The notes beneath the pieces were generated by a model that searched no databases, was not told the DNA's origin, and saw only the letters and a program-made list of their open reading frames with translations. This document shows positions 48,720 through 64,000 of a DNA stretch of 64,000 bases, piece by piece. The stretch comes from Clavelina lepadiformis (taxonomy: Eukaryota > Chordata > Ascidiacea > Aplousobranchia > Clavelinidae), in contig NC_135244.1 in assembly GCF_947623445.1 (NCBI RefSeq), positions 1,984,001-2,048,000 of the forward strand, given 5' to 3'. Positions within the stretch are counted from its first letter, which is position 1; every line of letters begins with the position of its first letter. Made by a program: the position numbers and the translations under genes.

Positions 48720-49215
48720 AAGCTACAGGCTGCTCTATAACTTCAGCTTAACAAGACCACAGTGACTGAAATAATTTGTTCAGGTGTTACATTTAAATAC
48801 ATATCCTTTGTTTGACTGACAATTTAAAATCAAGAATTACCATTGTTATGTAACAAATGGTTTTTTCCAAACACAGAAAACTAAATTTAGTAAATTTAAC
48901 CATGTTTGTTTAGAGTTAGACCAAAAATTGTACCGTCAGTCACGTGACTGACAATTTTAGTTCACCTGCAAATTTAAAGTTAAGATATATATGCCAAAAG
49001 CTTTTAGTTGTAAGAATGTCCTGCTTAATGTAGAAGATAGCTATGTGCAAAGAAAAGCAATAATATCAGTAATGCAAACTATATGTGCTATTTTTGTGAC
49101 TGACGGGACAAATGCTTTTGTCTTTTTTTAACCTTAAATTTGTATCCAAGGAAAGGTGAGTAGAACTAAGCGGGTGTATTTTTGCAAACACTTACTTCCA
49201 TAATACGTGCAAAAA
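48720..49215. other. 5' side of the unclassified transposon
   Basis: No gene. Contains a palindrome GTCAGTCACGTGACTGAC at 48948-48965 and a TGACTGACGGGACA motif at 49097-49110, the same word as at 41.5-41.9 kb. Shorter TGACTGA words also occur at 48763 and 48815. They look like subterminal transposon sequence. Confidence 0.45.
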
Positions 49216-49219
49216 GAGT

Positions 49220-49671
49220 TGTGATGATATTATAAAATTGCTTGCAAATCGAATGCCGCATAGAATACTTGTTTACGGAAATCGGCAAAGCAAAGCATTG
49301 CGTTACGTAATCGATTCCTCTCTGCTTATCGTATTAAGTCGTGACAAAAATGTCGTGCATGCCTGCTTTGCGTGTGTTGTTATTCATAGTTGTTCAATGC
49401 GTTACAGTCTACGAAGTTAACCCTAGAAAGTAGTCGACTTTATTATGTAGCTGTCACAATGTTTTACTTAATATAATCGTTTAAACAAGAAACAATATAA
49501 CCAGTTTATACAGTTGTCATGGTATACAATTGATTCTAAGATTAAGAGAAGCGAAACAACGACCTGAGACTCATTTCACTTCGAGGACATTAAGCAATTC
49601 TACAGACAAACATTGTAATTGAAGTGATCGTCCTTACAGGATAAGGAACGATAAACAATCATTTCATTACA
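49220..49671. mobile_element. Solo LTR, 452 bp, same family as 27.8 kb
   Basis: Begins TGTGATGATATTATAAAATT and ends CATTTCATTACA with a perfect 4-bp duplication GAGT (49216-49219, 49672-49675). The first 90 and last 130 bases are close to those of the 797-bp copy at 27813. Fossil; no internal region. Confidence 0.82.
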
Positions 49672-49675
49672 GAGT

Positions 49676-51033
49676 AATAATTATCCTATGTACTAAGCAC
49701 TAGAAAAAAATTTATATTATAAGAAGAGATGAAATTTACATTTTTATAAGAAGACTTCATACCAGATATACAAATGCTTTTATATATATAATACCAAAAG
49801 GATAATAATTCAGAGTGTCTTTTTCAGAAAGGCATAGGCGTATACTGTAATATAAACATAAATTTATTTGTCATTTTTGTTGATAAAATTTTTGCTATAT
49901 ACTTTGCAACATTATCATGAGATTAACCAGCAGTAACGTGTTTGCGCATTTCCGCTAGAACTGTCGATGATTCATTCTACTTTCAAGCAAAAAGTGTGAT
50001 AATAGTAGTAGTTAATTCGGTCTTATTAAAATGCAATCTGAGGCTTATGTGGTGTCTGTTTTTCCATAGAGAAAACCCGAGTAGCCTACAATATTATGAT
50101 TCGCCATACCACCCCATTCACATATTTGTGTTAGTTGCTGAAACTTCAACGTCAAACTTGCGATCTAGTCGAACGGTTTTTCCTCGACACTGCAGCAAAG
50201 CAAATGGAAAACTCCATAAACACCGTTCAGCAAAACGTTTTGTGTTTAACTGGAAGCAAGAAACTATCATATTCGAGCCAAAAAGATTTTGAAGAAGTTT
50301 CAAAATATCTTTAGTTTAGAGAAGATTAAAAATATTCCATCATGAAATTTGCAATTCCTTTACACCTCTTTGCTTGTTACGTCATAATGACGTATTCGCT
50401 GCAATGACGACGGGGCGGCAAAGCCATAAGGAACGATTGAGGAGAAAGAAGTGTCTTGCGAATTTGGATGAGTCGGTGTAGACACAATGAGAAAACCGAA
50501 CGCTGATTAACGCGCATTTACACGTCAATAAAATAATCTTAACATAGCAAAATGTAGTTATGGCAATGTTACGCTAATTTCAAAATAAGTATTGTACTTG
50601 AAAAGGGCAGTATGTGTTGAGTTTGATTGCGACATGCAAAAGCTTACTATAAAAAATTTTTACCTTTCTTTTTATTTTTTTATTTTTTACCGAATTAATT
50701 TCGGCTGGCGGCCTAAGTTTTGATGTAAATTCTATTTTCGACTGAACTAGAGACAATGGTCAACATTTAGCAGCAAGAATCACAACTGGTCCTACCATGG
50801 CTGTATGTGCTGCATCATCACAATGAAATTAAATTTGTCGCAATTTAAGCAAAAATTAAAAATAATGATACAAATATCCAAAAGACAGCAGCTGTCTATA
50901 CGTGCCCCTATTATATATGCTTATTAGCCCCAGTGAGCCATGGAGTAGGGATGCTTTTTAGTCAATTAACATTTTTCGATCTCTGTAATTGTCAGTTATT
51001 AACAAGTTTATTTAGTTCAACTAACTGGCGACT
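49676..51033. other. No feature recognised
   Basis: AT-rich, with short unsupported frames only. A frame at 49942-50292 has no domain and no splice support. CTTAGTACATAG (inverted, 49693-49704) resembles CTAGTACATAG at 41445; this could be a transposon end pair but is too short to trust. Confidence 0.4.
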
Positions 51034-51041
51034 GTTTAAAC

Positions 51042-51217
51042 CAGGGATGTCCAACCTGCGGCCTGCCTGAGATTTTTGAGCGGCCCGCTAGTCATTTTCA
51101 CTCCAAAAGTATGTACTTTATGTACCCATATTTCTTGAAATTTAATAGGTTCTGCGGCCCATTGAATTATTTCAACTGACAATGCGGCCCACTATAATAA
51201 AAGGTGGGACATCCCTG
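51042..51217. mobile_element. hAT MITE, 176 bp
   Basis: Perfect 8-bp palindromic target duplication GTTTAAAC (51034-51041, 51218-51225) and 11-bp inverted ends CAGGGATGTCC and GGACATCCCTG. Subterminal TGCGGCC and CGGCCCGC words resemble the ends of the outer hAT at 17140-22450 (CAGGCATGCACAAC, GCGGCC), so that hAT group may have mobilised it. No coding capacity. Confidence 0.92.
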
Positions 51218-51225
51218 GTTTAAAC

Positions 51226-51902
51226 GAACATTTATATACCAACTATCAGGGTTGTAACAAACTTATTTTTTGACTCGAGTCATTTTGAGTTGTGACTGGA
51301 GTTAAGTCAAGTCAATGCCTTAAACATAAAAACTATTGTGAAATCACATCATGAGTTGTATTAATTTGGTGAGATTGCAAGATTGTTTTATCATTACTTT
51401 TGCGTGGATGCATACTTAAAAGCAAAATTCAAGCGAAGCCCAAATACGTTATAAATGTTTAAATTTAAAAGTGGACGTTTAAGGGGTTTGAGCTCTATAA
51501 GCAAACGATTTTCTGTGCACTAAAGCACTGGGTAATTTCATATAGTGAAGAAACACATACAATAAACTATCGGGTTTGCCAGTTGTGTTTGCTGGTTCTG
51601 TGGAACAGGCTCCGTGTGCATCCTTCGGAAGAACTGGTTACAGAGGCTTTAGTAGGGTAGCACTATCTAAAATGTTTCTCTATCCCAAAGCTAGGCTTAT
51701 TGCTCACGAAAAAAGGATGAGATAGGCCTACACTGTTTTAATCTTGGGGATCTTGGTAAAATCTACAACACAGCAATATTATTCACGAAATAGCGAGTAA
51801 AACAACAACGTTAAAAACAGCAAATCAGTTTAATTCCTTTTCGCTCCAGTGGCTTCCTTCGCTAAAAAAGCTAAATCGTCAGCATACAGAACGGTGTGTT
51901 GG
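51226..51902. other. No feature recognised
   Basis: No gene or named repeat seen. It is the 3' flank of the small minus-strand gene that follows. Confidence 0.4.
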
Positions 51903-52212
51903 TTAAAACATTTGTTTCTTGCAGGGATTTTCAATAGCTTCTGTAAAGTTCAAAACCATGCCATACAAGAGAAATAAAAATTACGCAATTTTAACACTAA
52001 CTTGGCTGTAACTTACGTTCGCAATAGAAGTTTGGATTAGAGCATTGGCATCCTGTTCCATTTTCAAAGTTCAAGTGAGGGCAAGATTGTGGCGACACCA
52101 CATAACAGAAAAAATGGAATACTCCTGGTGGGTCTAGGCAGGTGTATATGGCACCAAATGCGCTTAAAGTCATGAGAAACATGACGACAGAGGACAAGGG
52201 CTTCAAATTCAT
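51903..52212 (-). CDS. Candidate secreted Cys-rich peptide (2 exons, 77 aa)
   Basis: Exon 1 52212-52017 ends at a GTAAGT donor; exon 2 51940-51903 follows TTTACAG; phases agree and give 77 residues. The first 23 residues (MNLKPLSSVVMFLMTLSAFG) form a good signal peptide. The rest is short, with seven Cys, including the cluster GCQC, and one N-glycosylation site (NGT). It ends CKKQMF. The combination suggests a secreted or venom/defence-like disulfide peptide, but no family is recognised. An upstream in-frame ATG at 52248 would spoil the signal peptide, hence this start. Single-gene evidence only. Confidence 0.45.
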
Positions 52213-54019
52213 TTTCAACCACGGCAGGTATGTTTGTTTTGTCAACAAAAAAATAAATTATAATGCAACAGAAAGTAACTTAGTTCTTAAAAAAGCCTAA
52301 ATTAAAGCATAACAAATAAAGATAAAGTTAAATAAAGTTTCACATTTTTCCTCCTGCAAATAGCAAAGGATAAGCAATTCAACAACAAACATTTGTAGCA
52401 GAGCAACATACTGTACGAAAAAAAAATAGCCTGGGCTATATTCAGATAGTACTTATACTCATGCAAGAGTTTTTTCACATGAACTGCTACAAGGTTGTCC
52501 ATTGCTAACAGATATACACACCTGCATTTTGCTAGGCCTTTACTGAAAAGCGTCATCAGTCAAACAGTTTTTCAGTAAAAATGAAGTAAAACCCACATGG
52601 CAGCAACACTTAATCAGCCAATCAGCGTTTTATGCCAGAGGTGGAAAGTGTCGTGAAAATCCAAAAGGAAAAAAAGAAAAACACGTCACTCTTCGCTACC
52701 TCATTCCGACGCAATAATCAAACACAAACCATATTTATTAAAATTAACCATTAATGGTGACATATGGTTGCACTTTACGAACGATTGCTAAATATTGTCA
52801 TTCATGAGGATAGACAGCGTCTATGTAACAATGCGAAGCGGAAGGCCTACCAATTAGACACCTATGTGTTTACAATCGTTTTGCACGCGATGCTTCATTA
52901 TTTGAACTTCTAAAGTGTTATGGAAATGGATGAAACAAGTAGAAGTACTTTATATAAGTCATAGCCTATGTTCATCAACAAATATTGAATAACATGAGCT
53001 GCTGTTGCTTTTAAATGGTTGTAAGTGCATTTTAGTGCAAGAAGTATTATATCGCTTTAACCAGGCCACCTTCCGGTTTGTGAGCAGCTAAGAGATCGAC
53101 AAGCCAAATGCTTTTCACAAACACACGACTTTTTGGGTCATTTTTATTGGAAACCATGCAAAGGCGAATCCTCAGTGATTTACAACTTACATTTACAAGC
53201 AATCCACACGGAAGTTTTGGAGACACGGAAGCTGGTTGCCTTGGATCAACAGCGGATATTGATCATTCGAAACTATTACGGTGATTTTTCCACCTCGATC
53301 GGGATGAATATGACACAGGAACCGGATTGAATGCTGAGCTTAAACTTCTTTTCTTAATTTTTATCGTTTAGAATAGGCATATTGTCATCCATCAGCGATT
53401 AACCAAAATAAGTTTTTCATATACAGTAGTTTGTGCAGTAGCCTAATTCTGTTATTGAATTTTTTAATAGGCCTATTATTCTTTTTTTGTTGAAGTTATT
53501 TGTGCATGTTTAAAGTTTTAACTCTTTCCTTATCTACATCGTGCTCGTTGTAGGCTATGTTTGGATAAAGTACTTACTTTATGTAATTTAGTTTCAATTT
53601 TATTGTTGGACCTGTCGGATATTTTCAAAAGCGTTAGTTTTTTAGGTTCTTTAAATATTAAAATGGAAAGGCCTGTGGTGAGGGCAAAGTAACGGAGCCC
53701 TGTTTAACACAGGTCGGTTGTAGAAGTGAAGATGTAGATGATTGTATTGATGATGATATTATATAACACTCAACGTACTGCCTGGTATAGTTTGATCAAC
53801 TTACTAAAAGTTACATATCATCGATTGTGATGTATGTAGCAACTAGCAGGTAAAGTTGAAAACATTTTTGTCCTTTTAGACCTTGGTATAAATGTTCTTG
53901 ACCACAAATCACGTACTTACTGGAGTGCAGATAAATGGACCTCGATTGAAGTAGGCTACTTCCCGCATGTAAACCTTGTTGTAGGATGGTCAAAGTAGAA
54001 GTACGTTCACAGCCTTACA
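52213..54019. other. No supported gene
   Basis: About 1.8 kb. A 65-codon plus-strand frame at 53133-53330 (ETRKLVALDQQRILIIRNYY) has no splice support and no known domain. The upstream promoter of the Cys-rich gene would lie at its left end. Confidence 0.35.
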
Positions 54020-54037
54020 AACAACCCCAGAACTTGA

Positions 54038-55635
54038 AAAACTGAAAAAATGATATTGTTAAGAACGGCTGTGGTCGGCTTGTAAATATGCGAGCTGGGA
54101 GCGGCACATGCACAACAACATGGTTTCCAGCAAAGGAAATAAGAAAGCCGTCAAGAAGTAAAGAAGTAAAGAATCTCGACAGAAAAGGTGAAAAATGGCC
54201 GAGACTCTCACCTATGCAGAGAGACTGAAAAGACAATGGAATAACGACGTGGCTGCTGACTACTGCAACCACCGAGAAGTAACAATCCAATTGGTCAATG
54301 ACAGCAAAAGAGAAGATATCTACAGGCTGCTGAAAGAAATCAAGATACCGATTCAATACATCGAAGGCATAATACAGAAACCCCGGAACACGGTAAATAT
54401 TACTGTAGATAAAAAGAACAATGCAATGAAACTTGCAGACCTAATACGAAAGAGACTGGAAGTAAAGTCTGCCATCGCACACGGAGATGAGAGAGTAGAC
54501 CTCACGATCCGATGGGTACCTATCGACTACCCACAGAAACACATCGATGAAATCCTCGCAGAATTTGAGATTCAAGGCCCAGCACATTTGGGCGTCGATA
54601 AATACGGCATCAAAGATGGAAGAAGGATCTATAAAGTGAACAAGGAAACGATGGAACGACACCAACTCCCATCGTATCTGTACCTGGGCAAAATCAGATG
54701 TGCGGTAAGCTATAAAGGACAAATTCAAACATGCTCTTTCTGCACAGAACAAGGACATAAATTCAAGGAATGCCCAAAGAGAATGCTAGTAGGCAACAAC
54801 AGTGCGGACGAACGAGATATCCCGATGACGACCGCTCAGACTGTAGAAGCGGACGGGGAGGGATCAGCACCACCCCCCAGCGAAAGTAAAAAAGTGTTTT
54901 CTGCCTTGGCAGGAACAATCGAACTACTACGAGGAAAGAGCAACAAGGATACGGAGAAAAGCCGAACGGGAGCGGAGCCCCCACTGGAAGAAAGCCCGAC
55001 GCTGGACCCCGATGAGCGATCCTCGGAACGACCCTTGGAGCGAGACCAAAGTGAGAGCCGAGGAAACAAAAGAAAGAACATAAGCGGAGACTCAGACGAA
55101 CAACAAGTAGACCCCGAAGCACGGGGATTTATGGACGGACAAATTCCATACGATGCTTCCCCTTTTCCAGCTAACCTAACACGCTTGATCCCCTGCTCAT
55201 GCGGACAGCTCAACCGAATTCGGAGAAACAAGAGCTCATCAAGAACAATTCCGAATTTTAAAGAACCGAGCTACTGTAAAGGTTGTACGGCAGCCTTTAT
55301 GCGATGTGCCTGTACCTCATTCTCCATAATACGAATCAACAACAGACTTAAGTCGTTCCAGTGCGAAGGATGTGAAATGACCTACGAACCTAATACCGAA
55401 CACCTTAATGTCACTGTAAATTAAAGATTGTAACCTTTATGTGTTTCCTGTTCTAGAACGAATCCCAGTTCAAACTTACGAAATGCATTGCCTTATTATA
55501 CTTTGCGTCTATTCCGAACATATGAAGTACTCGTATTTAGTTTTTTTGTTGTCCCCTGTTTATACGATCATTTTTTTTCTCTTTTATTAAACGTGCTTTA
55601 ACAATGTTTTAAGAACTTTTAATAAACCAAATCAC
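54038..55635 (+). mobile_element. ORF1-only non-LTR retroelement (half-LINE)
   Basis: A 1598-bp insertion between perfect 18-bp target duplications AACAACCCCAGAACTTGA (54020-54037 and 55636-55653). It has about 157 bases of leader, one complete ORF1, and a 210-base 3' tail ending AATAAACCAAATCAC. No reverse transcriptase or endonuclease frame is present. Long direct repeats with no terminal repeats of its own mean target-primed integration, presumably with enzymes from a partner LINE. Confidence 0.82.
54195..55424 (+). CDS. LINE ORF1-type zinc-knuckle protein, 409 aa, intact
   Basis: Starts MAETLTYAERLKRQW. Residues 25-175 resemble the RRM-like fold of ORF1 proteins (VTIQLVNDSKREDIYRLL, NTVNITVDKKNNAMKLADL, YLYLGKIRCAVSY). 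A CCHC knuckle follows at about residue 180 (CSFCTEQGHKFKEC). The middle is acidic and charged (PDERSSERPLERDQSESR). The last 70 residues hold more paired Cys: CSCG, CKGC, CACTS, CEGCEM. The frame is fully open. Base composition (about 47% GC) is higher than in the neighbouring DNA, a sign of recent arrival. It could bind the element's RNA. Confidence 0.75.
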   Translation: MAETLTYAERLKRQWNNDVAADYCNHREVTIQLVNDSKREDIYRLLKEIKIPIQYIEGIIQKPRNTVNITVDKKNNAMKLADLIRKRLEVKSAIAHGDERVDLTIRWVPIDYPQKHIDEILAEFEIQGPAHLGVDKYGIKDGRRIYKVNKETMERHQLPSYLYLGKIRCAVSYKGQIQTCSFCTEQGHKFKECPKRMLVGNNSADERDIPMTTAQTVEADGEGSAPPPSESKKVFSALAGTIELLRGKSNKDTEKSRTGAEPPLEESPTLDPDERSSERPLERDQSESRGNKRKNISGDSDEQQVDPEARGFMDGQIPYDASPFPANLTRLIPCSCGQLNRIRRNKSSSRTIPNFKEPSYCKGCTAAFMRCACTSFSIIRINNRLKSFQCEGCEMTYEPNTEHLNVTVN

Positions 55636-55653
55636 AACAACCCCAGAACTTGA

Positions 55654-56530
55654 CAAAGCGCCGAAGCCCTGAGGGCTCAAAACGTGCAATATGTAAATTA
55701 GAGTAAATGGAAGTAAACAATAATTGAAAGTTAGCACGGCCACCAAACTCAAAAAGCGTTTATTCTGAAATTAAACGAAGCTAAAGCAAACCAGAAAACA
55801 CACAATTATAGATATTTCCATGAAAAACAATACATTGTGGAAAAGTCGAGGGCATGATTAGGATTTGTTATAGTACACGTTGGATGGTAAGAATAAAAAC
55901 CCACCTAATAAAACACTATCCCAGAGATCAAGATTCCGTTCCTGTGGCCAGGATGAGGACATGATATTGGAGCCTTCAGTTGCGCAAAAACATAAAAACG
56001 AATGAAACTACCGTATCTAAAACAATACTTACACCTCAACGTTCCTATGAACAGCCATAGCCCTTCTAGCGTTTATATATAAAAGATATCTATGCTTTTA
56101 GCGCATAACCGCACACGCAGCACTGAAAAAAAAAATGGAGTGGAGAGGCCGTCTAGATTTTGCTAGGCATAGGCTATTGTTCAGAACTTTGTGGTTTAAG
56201 CTAGATCTTTCATTGAAAGATAAATGAACTTTTTTTCTTTAATTAATTATTATTTTTAAAATATTTTATAAGTACGAGCTTGTTATTTTTTGTTGTTTAA
56301 CGATTTACGCCTATAAGGTGCAACCGTGCAACAGTCAACCAGCGTTCTGTAGGTTCTTAACGGTCATCGCCCACCAATACTATCTTAGGCATTAGATTGA
56401 CATTTGAAAGCAAAATCACATGCGATTACTTCCCGTACAAACTTATGCAGTTGAGAGACCATTGAAGTTGTTGTTGAATCAAGTTTTGTTGATAGCATTC
56501 ATTCCTTGCGGAGAGTTTTGAGTTGCAGCA
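55654..56530. other. 5' flank of U2SURP
   Basis: No gene. The first bases (AAAGCGCCGAAGCCCTGAGG, then GCTCAAAACGTG) look like the hairpin-type tail of another old retroelement, in which the ORF1-only element inserted. No clear TATA box precedes the U2SURP start. Confidence 0.45.
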
Positions 56531-62927
<6,397 letters not shown>

Positions 62928-63160
62928 TCTCTGGGCAATACCCGAACTCGAGAGTTGTTTATCGAATATAAGTTGATTGTCAAATAATGACAAGTACCCA
63001 CGACCGGCTGTTGAAAAAGATAAAGACTATCTGAAAACGATCACTCCAACTCCAACGATGATTCGATATAATTGGAAGTGGTTAATATAGGCTATAATAA
63101 TCAATGAGTTCTAATTGTTGCATGCACAGCGTATGCACTTTGGTCTGCCAACGATTTGTA

Positions 63161-63166
63161 AATAAA
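63161..63166 (+). promoter_or_regulatory. U2SURP polyadenylation signal
   Basis: AATAAA, 234 bases after the U2SURP stop codon and followed within 20-25 bases by a T-rich stretch (TTTTAGTTTTCATG). It is the first such hexamer after the stop. Confidence 0.7.
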
Positions 63167-63189
63167 AGTCGCTCCTGTTAATTTTAGTT

Positions 63190-64000
63190 TTCATGATTAT
63201 AAAATTTCTTTGTATTTATGACCTCTCATACAAGTAGCACAATCACCCATGATGAAACATTACAACACAGCACAAATGGAAACATTTTCGTTGAACACTT
63301 TGGCATCACAGTGGATGATAAATCACAGTATTGAAAGCAACCGCATGAGGAATGAACATGAAATGTAAAAAAGCAATACTTTGTATCAGGTCAAATTGTG
63401 CTGAAATTCGTAACACACCTGACGTGCTTAAACAAACAATATTAAGGTAAACAACAAAAACATGAGGAACTACTTTTGACTAAATCGCATCATGTCAAAG
63501 CTTAAATGTTTTGAGAGAAGAATAGGCTACAATAGTGCTAGATCTTATCTCGAAGCAATTTTGCAAAACGTTAGAGTCGTTTTGTTGACGGAGATTGGAC
63601 GCCCTGACGCGAGTGGAGTTTCCCTGACAACTGTTTCACTTGATCAAGCGTTGAAAATCGTGGCCGATTCCACACCAGCGATCCTCCAAGGGAAGACGCC
63701 TGGACATTTTGCCCCGTCTCGTGGCTTCTCCTATAGCAAGTGTGTGGGAGGCGAGAAAATGGCTTCACTGGACGCGATGGCAAGTTATGAAGCGCCACAA
63801 CACTGGCAGGAGTCACGCTAGGAGAGAGATAATGGCACGTCATACGTTTGGTTGTTATAGTTACTGTTTGGGTAACCTTTACACACCTGATCATCAACTC
63901 AAACAAAATGACCACAACTAACCTTTTCGGCGTTTGTGGCTTGCTCACTTTTTGTGGCAAGAGACTGACCCCTTCCAAGTAACCAGGCAACCTGGGGGAG
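63190..64000. other. GC-richer tail, possible start of another gene
   Basis: 63490-63850 is more GC-rich than its surroundings and open on both strands (plus 63492-63821; minus 63990-63571), but neither product shows a domain I recognise and no splice sites settle the strand. It may be the 5' exon and promoter of a gene running off the window. Confidence 0.3.

Noticed and set aside
41445-49704. Inverted AGTACATAG pair as the termini of the DFSENY transposon
   Set aside because: A 9-bp match at this distance is expected by chance and no target duplication supports it.
53133-53330. Frame with ETRKLVALDQQRILIIRNYY as an exon
   Set aside because: No recognised family and no in-phase neighbours.
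63571-63990. Minus-strand 139-codon frame at the right edge
   Set aside because: Composition effect of a GC-richer block; the opposite strand is equally open and neither has a domain.

Overview
The window looks like AT-rich nuclear DNA of a small-intron invertebrate deuterostome, most likely a tunicate. Evidence: short GT-AG introns, a long ARM-TIR immune-type gene, a cytosolic sulfotransferase cluster, a highly conserved U2SURP orthologue, and very dense DNA transposons (hAT, MULE, piggyBac) with Gypsy-type and LINE material. The species assignment is inference; no marker gene fixes it.

Layout. 1-6.1 kb: one minus-strand gene of about 21 exons encoding an 865-residue protein with two related armadillo-like blocks and a C-terminal TIR domain. 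8.4-37.1 kb: a sulfotransferase (SULT) cluster. Three copies have complete seven-exon models (A 10661-8783 and B 15895-13073 on minus, E 32243-36346 on plus). Two are damaged (C, minus, and D, plus, lying head to head near 22.77 kb), and short remnants lie at 12.0 and 8.1 kb. The copies serve as empty-site references for one another, so insertions can be delimited to the base: a MULE in intron 3 of B (8-bp TSD), a 5.3-kb hAT in intron 4 of C (itself carrying a second hAT inside its transposase ORF with a perfect 8-bp TSD), a piggyBac in intron 2 of E, and a solo LTR with a 5-bp TSD in the 3' flank of D.

25.7-31.9 kb is repeat ground: an unclassified broken element ORF interrupted by a solo LTR, a hAT-type MITE and a 5'-truncated LINE. 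38.5-49.7 kb holds a near-intact MULE with about 190-bp terminal inverted repeats, then a young Gypsy element with both LTRs lying beside an unclassified transposase-like gene, and a second solo LTR of the family seen at 27.8 kb. 51.0-52.2 kb has a small hAT MITE and a candidate two-exon secreted cysteine-rich peptide gene. 54.0-55.6 kb is a non-LTR element that carries only an ORF1 (409 codons, intact) between perfect 18-bp target-site duplications.

56.5-62.9 kb is a 21-exon U2SURP (SR140) gene whose splice phases all agree, giving 943 residues: RRM, SURP, CID, cwf21 and RS regions. Host functions in the window are therefore innate-immune or NAD-related signalling (ARM-TIR), sulfonation of small molecules (SULT cluster) and pre-mRNA splicing (U2SURP). 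They are not an operon or pathway; the common theme is a gene cluster heavily colonised by transposons.
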